From Kryptolebias marmoratus (taxonomy: Eukaryota; Chordata; Actinopteri; Cyprinodontiformes; Rivulidae): a stretch of 64,000 nucleotides of DNA. The notes under the pieces were generated by a model, which was not told where the DNA came from, did no database searches, and saw only the letters and a program-made list of their open reading frames with translations. Made by a program: the position numbers and the translations under genes. The DNA lies in the NCBI RefSeq assembly GCF_001649575.2, contig NC_051441.1, forward strand, positions 17,683,590 through 17,747,589, in the 5' to 3' direction. This document shows positions 24,633 through 35,400 of the stretch, piece after piece. The first letter of the stretch is position 1; each line of letters begins with the position of its first letter.

Positions 24633-24716
24633 TGTGTGCGCGTGTGTGCGCGCAAGCGTGTGCGTGTGTGAGTGAGTGAGTGAGTGAGTGACAGACAGAC
24701 AGACAGACAGTGTGTG
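24633..24716. repeat. compound microsatellite (GT/GC, GTGA, CAGA)
   Basis: Adjacent short tandem tracts: alternating GT/GC, then six or so GTGA units, then CAGA units. Confidence 0.9.
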
Positions 24717-25065
24717 AAGAAGGCTGATGAGATATGAAATAACCAGCAGCCAATTGAATAAGTTACCCTTTTGGGTTTATATATTTGTAAATCTGACTCT
24801 AAAGGAGTCAGTGCCTCACCAACCATGAACCTCACCACACGTCACTGGCTCAGGTGTATGTTAGAATCATGGCAGCAAACCAGCAAAACGCAAACTTTTC
24901 AGTTTTTTCCCAAAACTAACCGACTGAGTTGAGTAAAACTGTTGGATACAGCTAATGTTAGCTAAAAGATGACTATACCAGTACAGCACCTTGAGCTTGT
25001 TAAGAAGTAGCCTGTAGGCTACTGGTGTTGTTGTTTATGTTCAAAAGTGGGTAGTACTTGTTACA

Positions 25066-25497
25066 NNNNNNNNNNNNNNNNNNNNNNNNNNNNNNNNNNN
25101 NNNNNNNNNNNNNNNNNNNNNNNNNNNNNNNNNNNNNNNNNNNNNNNNNNNNNNNNNNNNNNNNNNNNNNNNNNNNNNNNNNNNNNNNNNNNNNNNNNNN
25201 NNNNNNNNNNNNNNNNNNNNNNNNNNNNNNNNNNNNNNNNNNNNNNNNNNNNNNNNNNNNNNNNNNNNNNNNNNNNNNNNNNNNNNNNNNNNNNNNNNNN
25301 NNNNNNNNNNNNNNNNNNNNNNNNNNNNNNNNNNNNNNNNNNNNNNNNNNNNNNNNNNNNNNNNNNNNNNNNNNNNNNNNNNNNNNNNNNNNNNNNNNNN
25401 NNNNNNNNNNNNNNNNNNNNNNNNNNNNNNNNNNNNNNNNNNNNNNNNNNNNNNNNNNNNNNNNNNNNNNNNNNNNNNNNNNNNNNNNNNNNNNNNN
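25066..25497. other. assembly gap (432 N)
   Basis: A second run of N inside the same hAT-like element. Confidence 1.
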
Positions 25498-25753
25498 ATT
25501 AAAATGGTACATTACTGATGTATTAAAATTAAATACGATAGGCACACTTAATGACATTGTATTAGCCTTTAGGTAATACAGTAGACAAGTACTTTTACTT
25601 TTAATACTTAAGTAGTTTTAAAAGCCAGTACTTTCTTACTTTTACTTAAGTACAAATGTTAATGTGGTACTTTTACTTTTACTTGAGTACATTTTTGTCT
25701 GTGTATTTGTACTTTGACTTAAGTACAGTGTTTGAATACTTTCTCCACCACTG

Positions 25754-26010
25754 GGAATGAGGTCATCAGAGGTACAGCACAGGTTGAAGGACTGGGAGAT
25801 AAAAGTTAAAGAGGCCAGACTGAGATGGTTTGGACATGTGCAGAGGAGGGACAGTGGGTATATTGGTAGAAGGATGTTAGAGACGCAGCTGCCAAGAAAA
25901 AGACAAAGAGAAGATATATGGATGCAGAGAGGATATGGACGTAGTTGGAGTGAGGACAGAGGACACAAAAGACAGAGTTAGATGGAGGATGACTCGCTGT
26001 GGCGACAGCT
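25754..26010 (+). repeat. LINE C-terminal fragment (second family)
   Basis: The frame reads like the tail of another fish non-LTR retrotransposon: ARLRWFGHVQRRDSGYIGRR, then ...LPRKRQREDIWM..., and a closing RCGD-like end. Family members end in the same GHVxRR...GRRML...LPGKRxRGRPKxR order. It abuts the hAT-like element end and is truncated at its 5' end. Confidence 0.7.
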
Positions 26011-26061
26011 GAAAGAAAAAAAGTTACTTATTAGGTGGAACTACTTTTTTGGGGTGAATGA

Positions 26062-26130
<69 letters not shown>
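26062..26130. repeat. (ATT)n microsatellite
   Basis: About 23 perfect ATT units just 3' of the LINE fragment. Confidence 0.95.
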
Positions 26131-26199
26131 TCCGTGGGGCCCTACCTGCCCTTATGCGCCTGCAGCCCGTTTACCACAGAACTACATTTCAAATTAGCC

Positions 26200-27261
26200 G
26201 GAATATCCCTTTAACTCCCAGCGGGCTGCAGGGAGGCCGTCCTGGACTGCGGACGGTTCGACAGAACAGCTGGATCCGCTCCGTTTGTTCCCACTTTTTG
26301 GGTTCGGTCCCGGTTCGGGGAGACCTCGGTCGTTACCGCGCGCCGAGGCAGCCGCTCCGCCAGGCGGCGCTGTAGTCATGGAAACGCTCTCCCTCAGGTG
26401 AAGCCCTAAAGTTGGCCGCGGTGGAAGGAGACGCCTCCGGGGCCGAACAGGTGTCTGCCGAACCGAACACGACCTGCTGCTGGGGCGGAACACCGGAGGC
26501 TTAAAATGGTCACCAGAGGAGTTTAAAACAAAACAACCAAACAAACAAACCGAAGAGCGGGAACAGGTAAAAGTTTAACTTTCTTCTCGCTCTTTTGAAT
26601 TATTTTATTTTCTGTCTTGTCTCGTGAACTTGGCGTGACGTGGACAAACGCTCGCAGAGAGACAGGTGTCCATGACCGTCCCGTTCCGGGGTGGTTTCAC
26701 CTGCACGTTTCCGCTTTCTGACCAGGATGCACTCGTTTAGGATTAACTAATAAATGTTAAAAGTGCATTTAGGCTGCCTCTTTATGCAAAAGATACCTTT
26801 ATTTTAAATAAAAGCCTTCCTCTTCTTATCTGCTGCAGGCTTTAATCAATAACGGGAGACGGAACAAACGCCTTCAGATACTTCATTTGGAGCACTTTAT
26901 TGCAACTTTCTTGGATTCTTGCAGCTGCAACAGAAATTGTTTATTTTTCAATTCCATTAATGTCAAATTTAATGTTTGAGAAGAATTAAGCATTGAAAGA
27001 AGATGGTTTAAAATAAGGCTGTGGTAAAATAAAAGACGAAAAGGTTCCAAGTTAATAAGACAAAACAAGCGTATTAGAGCGGAAACACATTAAAACGGGC
27101 GAAAGGGAGTGTGTTTGTGGGCTTACAAACTTATTTCCCCACTTCCTTACTTCCTCCTCCTGCGTTGCTGTTGCTCAGTATTTCATCGGGTTGACTTCCT
27201 GTCCTCTGTGTCCCCCCCCTCCAGCCTGAAAGCCGTGTGACGTCTCCTCGAGGCAACCGCC
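26200..27261 (+). promoter_or_regulatory. mfsd6l: mfsd6l promoter and 5'-UTR with intron
   Basis: A GC/CpG-rich block at 26220-26470 is followed by a donor (ACAG|GTAAAAG, exon end 26566) and a strong acceptor (C-run, CTCCAG, exon start 27225), implying a noncoding first exon and a 658-base leader intron. This leaves a 37-base leader before the ATG. A seven-codon upstream frame (26378-26401) would sit in the leader if transcription starts that far upstream. Confidence 0.5.
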
Positions 27262-29025
27262 ATGAGGAGGACCAAGCAGATCAACATCAAGCGGGCCCTC
27301 GCCCTCGCCGGCACCTTCGGCTTCCTGCGCTCCTGTTCCAAGGCCTGCCTGCTCCCCTTCCTCACGCTCTACTTCAGGCAGCTGGGCCTGTGTCCGGCGA
27401 TGGCGGGCATCGTCGTGGGCGCCAGGCACCTCATGGCGCTGGTGTGGAGCCCCGTGGCGAGCCTGCTGGCCAAACACTACAACAAGAGGCGAGCGGCCGT
27501 CGGCTGCTCGCTCGTGCTTTCGGCCGCGGCGGCCCTCACCCTGCTGGTTCTCCCGCCCGCGGGGGCGCCGTGTGCGCCGGCCGGCTCCTGTAACGCTTCG
27601 AACCCGAGTTCAGCTCCGAGCCAAAGTCTTCACGATCCGCTCAACACAACTAGTGCCAGAATACGGCCGCACACTCTGACCGCCGTCCCTTCCAACACCT
27701 CCGCTGATGCGAAACCTGCTCCTGAAGCCAGAAATGCGTCTTCCTCGGATCACCGAGATAAACCCCACCCTCCGCTGTCGAAAGAAAATGCATCGGTGGT
27801 TCTCAACAGCGGTCGTGAAGAGATCAACACTGTGAATTCTACTGTGAGTTCTTTGGAGGCTAAAGTGAGACACAACAGGTCCGTGTTTGCTCTGGATCAG
27901 CCGGAGGAGGCGCAGACGAGGAGGTCTGGGTTTCTGGGCAGCCTGAAGGAGATGGACTCTCAGAGCCAGCTCTTCTTCCTCATACTCATCATCGTGTCCG
28001 TGTGGGAGCTGGTGTCGGCGCCCCTGGAGTGGACTGTAGACGACGGGCTCTATGAGTACCTGGACTTCGCCGACGCCTCGGACCATTACAGCAGCACCGA
28101 GGTGTGGGGTTTGCTCGGCGCGGCGTGCGGGGTCGGGGGCGCCGGGCTGCTGGTCAGCCGGCTCGGTTGCCTCATCGCTGCCGACACCCCCAGGTCGGCG
28201 GTGCATTTCTACTGCTACGCCGGCCTGGTGACTGCCGCCCTGCCCGTGGCCGCCTGCCTCCCCCTCTACCTGAGTAAGAAGCGTGACCGCGCCAGCGGGC
28301 TGCTGAAAGCCATGCAGCTCGTGCACGGATCGCCCCGTGCCCTGCTCTGCGCCGCCACCGTCTTCCTCGCTGGGGTGGCCCGCTCGGCCGTGGAGAACTT
28401 CCTCCTCTGGCAGATGCAGGATCACGGCAGCAGCGAGCTGCACATGGGGGTGTCTCTGTCCGTCGCTGTGCTCTCCGAGGCCGCCTTCCCCCTTCTGTCC
28501 GCCCGGGTCTCGAAGCTCCTCAGCCCGGGGAGGGTGCTTGTCGTTGGGACTGCGAGCCTCGGCTTACAGTGCCTCTACTACTCCTTCCTCTGGGGACCCT
28601 GGGCCGCCCTCCCCGCTCAGGTGCTCAGCTCTTTTAGCGCCGGCGCCCTCTGGTGGGCCGTGAGGATCCAGTGCGAGGACGTGGCCACGCCGGGCACCGA
28701 GAGGAGGGTGAGGAGGGTCTTCGACTGCCTGTGTCTGCTCCTGGGGAGCGGGCTCGGCAGTTTCGCGGGGGGGTTCGTGGCGCAGAGGTTCGGGGTGAAG
28801 TGGCTGTTCAGAGGCGTGGCGGCGTTGCTGACAGCGTGGTGCGTGTGCCTGCCTCTGCTCCAGTGGAAAGCCCCCCGGCAGCGCAGGATCAACTACTCCC
28901 GCCTGCTGGCGGCTGATGCGAGCGAAGCCAGCGACTCCGAGTCAGAGCAGGAGAGAGACTGGCTGGAGAAGGCGATGGAGGACGACAGAGGGAACAACAA
29001 CTATGACGGAAGGAAAAGCTTCTGA
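27262..29025 (+). CDS. mfsd6l: major facilitator superfamily domain-containing 6-like protein
   Basis: An intronless frame of 587 residues, almost exactly the human MFSD6L length. This is a multi-pass membrane protein of the MFS fold related to MFSD6; its transported substrate is not established. Matching blocks in order: R.CSKACLLPFLTLYFRQLGL (first helix), an MALVWSPVASLLAK segment, KRRAAVGCSL, a long Ser/Thr/Asn-rich loop with several NxS/T sites (about residues 110-220), WELVSAPLEWTVDDGLYEYLDF, VHFYCYAGL, VENFLLWQMQDHGSSELHMG, YYSFLWGPWAALP, ALWWAV, GSFAGGFVAQRFG and a cytoplasmic tail INYSRLLAADASEASDSE. The start is the first ATG after a leader acceptor and matches the family's N-terminus. 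It lies in conserved synteny with pik3r5 and ntn1. High GC at third positions distinguishes it from its surroundings. Confidence 0.95.
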   Translation: MRRTKQINIKRALALAGTFGFLRSCSKACLLPFLTLYFRQLGLCPAMAGIVVGARHLMALVWSPVASLLAKHYNKRRAAVGCSLVLSAAAALTLLVLPPAGAPCAPAGSCNASNPSSAPSQSLHDPLNTTSARIRPHTLTAVPSNTSADAKPAPEARNASSSDHRDKPHPPLSKENASVVLNSGREEINTVNSTVSSLEAKVRHNRSVFALDQPEEAQTRRSGFLGSLKEMDSQSQLFFLILIIVSVWELVSAPLEWTVDDGLYEYLDFADASDHYSSTEVWGLLGAACGVGGAGLLVSRLGCLIAADTPRSAVHFYCYAGLVTAALPVAACLPLYLSKKRDRASGLLKAMQLVHGSPRALLCAATVFLAGVARSAVENFLLWQMQDHGSSELHMGVSLSVAVLSEAAFPLLSARVSKLLSPGRVLVVGTASLGLQCLYYSFLWGPWAALPAQVLSSFSAGALWWAVRIQCEDVATPGTERRVRRVFDCLCLLLGSGLGSFAGGFVAQRFGVKWLFRGVAALLTAWCVCLPLLQWKAPRQRRINYSRLLAADASEASDSESEQERDWLEKAMEDDRGNNNYDGRKSF

Positions 29026-29782
29026 AACCAACACGCTGTGATATTAGAATTAAAGACTTTTTCAGAACAGTGCGGGATTAAAACATAAGACGTCTCCATC
29101 ATTTTTGTAGCCTTTCATTAATATATTAACTGGTTGTTATGAAGCAGCACCTCTACACTGACAGCGATGAGTCAGGTCCACACTTTGTTCTGAACACTGT
29201 TATAATTTGGATTTAGGAGGCCTTTACAAGCGTATATTTGCTTAAGAAGCTGCCGGTTTAGACTGCAAACAAAGCAGCAGGTTTACACGGACTCCTCCGC
29301 ATGACTTCAACAGCTCTGATGTCCTGACAGGAGAAACAGAACCTGCGAGGCCTCCTGGAAGCAGCGTAAACGCGAGACTGGACCGACATCCTTGATACGC
29401 CACGCCCATTGACGCCGCCGACTGTCATTTCCGTCCAACACTTTGGACTCTGACCCGTGAACCGATCACACGTGTTTAAACCCTCCCCGATGCGTTTTGG
29501 ATAGTAACTGCTGGGCGTCTCTGTTGTCAAACCTGTATTTCGGACGGAGCCGGAGCAAAACGCCTCGCCTCAGGTGACTTCACTTGACCTGCAAAGCTGG
29601 TCGACAGGTCCCGGGAGCGCCGCTGCACTAAGATTCCAAATAAACGCTGCATGAAGCGATCCACGGAAATTAACCCTCATATTTATGCAGTTAATTAATG
29701 TTTGCGCCTAAAAAGGGTTTTATTTCCCCAACACTATGGGCTTTTGTTACCTTTAGTCTAATATGTACCTGCATACCTGAGC

Positions 29783-29788
29783 AATAAA
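29783..29788 (+). terminator. mfsd6l: mfsd6l poly(A) signal candidate
   Basis: A canonical AATAAA. Other candidates are AATAAA at 29639-29644 and ATTAAA at 29049-29054, the latter only about 24 bases after the stop. Which one is used is unknown. Confidence 0.4.
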
Positions 29789-30616
29789 CTCATTGTGTAA
29801 AAAAATTCTAGGTTTATGGCTAAAAACGTCTTAAAATATTACTTTAAAATATTATTTCTGTTTATATAGGTGCCCCTGTTTTCATTTTAGCATGACATCA
29901 CTGAGAAATAAACATTCATGCAGCGACTTAGAGCCGTAGTTTGGTCATTTTGAAGTGGACGTCTGTGTCGAGGTTGTGAGTAATGAGTATCTCACCTGTT
30001 GTGGGTTTGCAAGAATGAGCTTAAGTCCATCAGAGCTGATGAGCTAATGCAGCTAATCATTGTCATCAGCTTCGCTGTATGTATTCCTGTTTTTTTTTCT
30101 TCTTTTTTAATGCGTATAAATCTTATTTATTCGTGGAATTTTAAAAAAAACAATATTTGATCTTGGATATGGCCCATCAGAACATTTCTTTAGGCCACTT
30201 GTGGGGGTAGTTGAGGGAGCGGATGGGCGCCTAATCAGTGACCTGTCTCTGTTATTGATCATATCATTTACACATGCACAAACAGCTGTTAAATACAGAA
30301 AACCTCGACTAGAAATAGTTTTATAATCATTGCTTTGGCGCCCCCTACAGCCCCTATGCGCCACATATACTGCATACCCGCTTTTTGTGAGTTTCATCAA
30401 AGTGTGCTAAAAGGTTTATAAGCAACTGAAACACAACTAAACAAGCGAAGAAGAACTGTCAGTAAAAGCATAAAGAGGAGCTGCTACGGAAGCCCAGATG
30501 TCCGAGCACACAATACTACACACACACACACAAAAAAGTATTCTTTTAAGTTGAAACTCAAAAAATACAAATGAAACACCTCATTACTCTAAATTTCTAA
30601 ACCGATACGGTTCAAA

Positions 30617-30639
30617 GATCTATCTGCAACAGGTAAGAT
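30617..30639. mobile_element. MITE terminus (M4)
   Basis: ATCTGCAACAGGTAAGAT and its flanks match the right terminal repeat of the element at 3179-3568. A possible left end (ATCTCACCTGTT at 29989-30000) is poorly conserved, so the extent of this copy is uncertain. Confidence 0.5.
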
Positions 30640-31060
30640 ATTACTTGTCCATAACTATCACAGATTCAAACTACTGTTTTAATCTTTGATTACTTTTAGT
30701 CTGTTTTTTAATGCAGGATTAAAAACCTTTGTGGAAAAAATACTTTGGAATTTGGAAACTGATTACAAACAATTTTGAAATAAAATTTCTCATCGTTTTG
30801 AAAAGGAAAAAGGAAGGAAATTACAAGGAATTGGAGCATTATTTTATGGTTATTGCTATGAATGAATCCTACATGCGTATAGAAGAACACAACTACAACA
30901 ACTTGTATTTCTTTCAAAAGTGTTTAGCTTTTAAATGAGCCTGCCGTCAGCCCTGTAAACCAAAGACTTTTAGGGCATTTTAACAGTAAAATCCTGATTG
31001 ACCTGATTGAAGACCTGTTTGAGCAGCTGTGTTGCCAGATATACGATAGTACTACGACAT

Positions 31061-31377
31061 GATTCCCAAAGCTGAAGTCTGGACCCCAATGTGGGTCACC
31101 CAACACCAAGTAGGGGTCCTTAAATAATCTCCACATTTTAAACCTAGTTTTTATGATATATTTGCTCCATAATTGTTACAGAGAGTTGAAATACAAATCA
31201 TAAACTGATAAAAGAAATAGCATAATGGATGTTAAGACTGTTTGTGTTGCATAGCACACTGTTATGCCCGTATTTAATATGGACATTAGCATTGTTTGAT
31301 ATTTAAACAGCCAACAGATGAGGTCACGCACCTTTGTCACTATTGTTTTAAGCTAAACAATTTGGGAACCACTGCTC
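31061..31377. mobile_element. decayed hAT-type MITE (TTCCCAAA ends)
   Basis: The left side ATTCCCAAAG with GGACCCCAATGTGGGTC and the right side TTTGGGAACCACTG match the fish family whose intact ends read CAGTGGTTCCCAAA. A second member is at 42135-42345. Confidence 0.55.
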
Positions 31378-31517
31378 TATACAATATGACAAATGATAGT
31401 TTGGGCATTTCAGTGCACTGAGGGAAAAAAATTGTTTACATTTGCCAGAACACCCACCTGTGTGTGCCCCCACTCAAAACATATGATAGATTGGGTGAAA
31501 ATATGATTGTTTCAAAG

Positions 31518-31729
31518 CAGGGGTGTCTAACCCTGGTCCTCGAAGGCCACTATTCTGCATGTTTTACTTATTTCCCTGCTCCAACACCTGATTCAATAAC
31601 TAAAATACCTCTTCGTGTTCTACAGAAGCCTGTTAATCACCCATTGATTCAAATCAGGTGTGTTGGAGCAGAGAAACAAGTAAAACCTGCAGGATAGTGG
31701 CTCTCCAGGACCAGGATCGGCCACTCCTG
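31518..31729. mobile_element. hAT-type MITE (CAGGGGTGTC ends)
   Basis: It starts CAGGGGTGTCTAACCCTGGT with CCTCGAAGGCC and ends with the inverted counterpart CTCTCCAGGACC...CCACTCCTG. The interior includes TGTTGGAGCAG, another hallmark of this common teleost family. It is nearly full length, with no transposase. A half copy is at about 61290-61362. Confidence 0.75.
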
Positions 31730-31839
31730 TTTGGAAGCGAGAATACGATACGTCATTTCCTATCTGGCAACCCCGTCGAGCAGTACTGTCCGCTGCCAGC
31801 AGGGGGCGCGGCTCCTGACGCCATCCCAGCCTCCAATCT

Positions 31840-32003
31840 GGTCACTGCGGGCTGCTTTCCCTTTAAAGGCCGAGCGGCTTCGGTCGGTGCACCCCACACA
31901 GCCCGGCTCGGCTCGGAGCGGCTCGTTGTCGGGGCTCGGCTCGGCTCGGTTCGGCTCGGACCCCCGGGCGGGCGGGTGGGGGGTTCCCTGTCCGTCCACC
32001 GTC
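31840..32003 (+). promoter_or_regulatory. tom1: tom1 GC-rich promoter and leader
   Basis: A CpG-rich block just upstream of the start codon with a GGCTCGGCTCGG pentamer-like repeat (about 31903-31960). No TATA box is evident; this looks like a CpG-island housekeeping promoter. Confidence 0.55.
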
Positions 32004-32397
32004 ATGGAGTTCCTGCTGGGGAACCCGTTCGGCTCGCCGGTCGGGCAGCGGATAGGTGAGCTCTGCTGAACAGGCCTGCAGCCTCCCTGCTCAGTTGCTT
32101 TCTAATATCACACAAGGTGGCTTTATTCTCTTTAAATGGTATGTTTGTGATACAATGCGTAAACGCTCTAACAGGAAAAAAACAAAAAAAACAATGTAAA
32201 TAATTTAAGGATGATAGCGGCTTATGGGGTGATTGACGCCTCTTCTGGACAATGAGTCAGCGGCAGGGGGAGGGAGGGGGCGGGCTGCGAGGTGGGCCTG
32301 TTGTGTGTCGTCGTCGTCCCCCCACCCCGACACGACACAAACCGATCCGAACCGAGCCGGGCGAGACGTGAAGCTGACCCAAATGTGCTGCCTTCAT

Positions 32398-32437
<40 letters not shown>

Positions 32438-35400
32438 AGTCAGAGAAGCAGCTGCAGCTCCGTGCGGAAGGATCTGCTGCAGAGTCCGTAAACTCGCATT
32501 TCTGCCTGTTTACACCTGCAGCAGCTGAAGCTCCACCCACACTGACGTCACCTGGTGGTCCACCTGAGGCTGAAGCTCCTGGAAACACTCTGGCTGTTTC
32601 TGCTACAAATACGATTTCATATTTAGTCAACTAGTATGTCACCGTGATCGCCTGAATAGATTGTTTTGGGTCAGGATGGGGGGTTAGTGGTGAGATTACG
32701 AACCATAAATATCTTACCTGTCGGTGATAGCTCTCTGTACAGCAGGACTGACGCACGGATGGCAGTAGCTTTAATTTCCAAAATTTCATAGCAGCTTATG
32801 TACAGTATTATCAGTTTCACATTACTCTATGAGGTAGTAATACACAACACAGTCCTGTACTTTATCTGGTACTTACCCTGTACTTACTGGGTACCTACCT
32901 ACGACCCAGTTGTTGGTACCAGGCACATACCTGGTTAAATACACGCTGAATAACTGGGATGTACCGTGTAAATACCTCCCATGTACCACACGTAATGAGC
33001 TGTGCTGCTACCCCATGGTATTGTTTACATACACATCTGTTCTATATGTGAGTGTAAGCCAGTCCAGTCAGAATCAAACCTTATTTCTCCAGATCATTCA
33101 AAGAGCTCCTTACTGCAAGTAAGATGTTATTTGTTCATCAACATTCCTCGTAACTTTAGTTAAAAAAAAAAAAAAAAAAAGCTGCTTTAAGCTAAAGTGG
33201 TTTGCGGCGTAATTAGAAACCGTGATTGTACGTTAGGGTGCGCTTCAAGTCTGGATTTGAGCCACGTCTCAGTGTGAGGGTCACGGCTTGGTTTGGGTTC
33301 GGTGCCACAGGAAAAGGAAACAAATGCTAGTTTTCTGTTGTTGGTTTTCAACCTTCCCCGAAGCAGGGACAGATGGCGAACTTCTGTCTCCAGTGTGGTC
33401 GCGTGCTATGTACAGCACTGTAGGATCTGGAATTTCACTATAAAATGCAACTGTAAACTGTGCCCTAGCACGCATGTGTCAAACAGGAAGTTTAATAAAG
33501 TCTCTCTTGGGTTTATTAGAAAAATCAGTTTAAAGCAAAACAAAATCCAAAATTCTATTGTTTTGACCTAGCTAGTGTGGGACAGTGACGCTTGATATCC
33601 GGGGTATCGAATGATTACATAAATAGCCACAGATGGGGGGGGTTTAACAACCCTGATTATATGACACGATTGCTTGCCATACTAGTCTCCCTCCGCTGCT
33701 TTTTCTGCGGAGCTTTTTCCTCGCAGCTGATTTCAAAGCGTCCGTACGGGCGCGGCGATCACCCGGGCCAACCTGTTCACGAGTACACGTACACGCCTAT
33801 CCACCGTGTTCCTCCTCCCTCCCTTTTCACAGAGCGCGCGACCAGCTCCAGCTTACCGTCCGAGGACTGGGAAGTCAACATGGAGATCTGTGACCTGATC
33901 AACAGCTCAGAGGAAGGGTGTGTTTGTGTGTTTTATCTGTCAACATCAGAAACCAAGCCGCTCCCTGGAGCTTACAAGCCTCTGACTGTTGCAAACTCTC
34001 TGATTTCAGCCCCAGAGATGCACTCAGAGCCATAAAGAAGAGGATCGTCGGCAACAAGAATTTTAAGGAGGTCATGTTGACGCTCACTGTGAGTGTTCGC
34101 TCAGTGATTAGATTTACAGATCTCACAGCCATACACAACTGCCGGCCGTAGATGTAACCATTTGATGTACATTCACAACTGATTAACTTCTGAGTCATCC
34201 CAATGCAAGATGGGTGCCACGGCTGAGTGACTTTAGGAAACACAAAAACGGCTGAATGGCTGCTGTGGTATCACACCATGTACTCCGAGCACTAATACAT
34301 CCAACACGATCTCATAACACCACGTGCGATTTGACCAAAACGACTACAGCTTCTTTTCATCATAAGATACTCTTAATTTAAAACGCTGCCATAAAAGGCT
34401 GTGGGTGATATGTATTCCTTCAGGGCTCTTTAATTTAAAGCTGAACTGAGATCAAATCTCAAAAAATTTACATTTCATGAATGTTATTTAGTCAAACACA
34501 TCCACACAACATTGCAGGGACTCGTTTATCTGACCTAAAACTTCAATAAGTTTTAGTCAATGATTTCCGAAGTGGGTAATTTGTGACCAAGCGCTGTGCC
34601 ACGGCCGGCCAAGAACGCCGCTACTGTCCGGTTATTTACTCGTGGAAATGGAAGAGAAAAGCCCTTTTCTGAACATGAAGAAATGCCGGAAGACTTCACA
34701 GGAGTACTGGATATACAACCACACCAGTATGAACCTGAGCTGATGGCTGGATCTCCGGAATCAGATCGAAACTCTTTAGATTCGGATTCCGACGATCACC
34801 AGGACCGTCATGGCCGACAAAACAAGATTCATAATGACCCAGTTAGGAACATGGAACGGTGAGAACAGATTACCTCCAGATTGTTGTCATAACATCAGTA
34901 CACAACACTGCAAATCAACATAAAGACAGCAGGAGAGAGCTAACGTTGCTAACTGGATGCTAACAATGCTAATTCGTTAAAAACGTGAGCTTCAGAGTAG
35001 CGTTTATGAACTCTCACACCAGAGTAAACTAATCAACAGTAGGTTCTTTTGTTTAAACACATGGATTGTTTATATTCTTTTCTCTGAATCACAAACTGAT
35101 CTCAGGCTGTCGGCCTGTAAGCAGCTCAGACCTTTTAATGACGGCGAGCGTTCATTTCACATTTGAAGTAGGGTCGGAGCGGTGCTTCTCTTTGAAGTGG
35201 TCCGAAAAATAGTTTTTTTGGTTTTTGTTTTTTTTTTAATTTTGCATATTTTTTTTCTTTCTTTCAACTGATGTTGGCTTCAAAACACCTTTTCAGTTCA
35301 GCTTTAAGTATTTTTTTTACGTCTCTTCTTGTTTTTAATTTGACCGCAGGTTCTGGAAACCTGCGTGAAAAACTGCGGCTACAGGTTTCACGTCCTGGTG

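Larger units (their letters stand above)
23438..25753. mobile_element. hAT-like non-autonomous element carrying two gaps
   Basis: Both flanks carry the repetitive TACTTAAGTACA / TACTTTTACTT sequence typical of a common fish hAT-like family. The right end finishes with TTTCTCCACCACTG, the reverse complement of that family's terminal CAGTGGTGG. The left boundary is approximate. The interior contains two N runs and a compound microsatellite, with no recognisable transposase. Confidence 0.6.
29026..31840. other. mfsd6l 3' region and intergenic sequence before tom1
   Basis: No gene is recognisable. It holds the probable mfsd6l 3'-UTR, a MITE terminus (30617-30639) and two hAT-type MITEs (31061-31377, 31518-31729). 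The rest is AT-rich sequence without features I can support. Confidence 0.6.

Noticed and set aside
23868..25576. Frames made mostly of X in the two large gaps
   Set aside because: They consist of N positions and carry no information.
25981..26375. Poly-Leu/poly-Tyr frames
   Set aside because: Translation of the ATT microsatellite.
27610..28443. 277-codon minus-strand frame within mfsd6l
   Set aside because: Antisense shadow of a GC-rich single-exon gene, with no recognisable domain.
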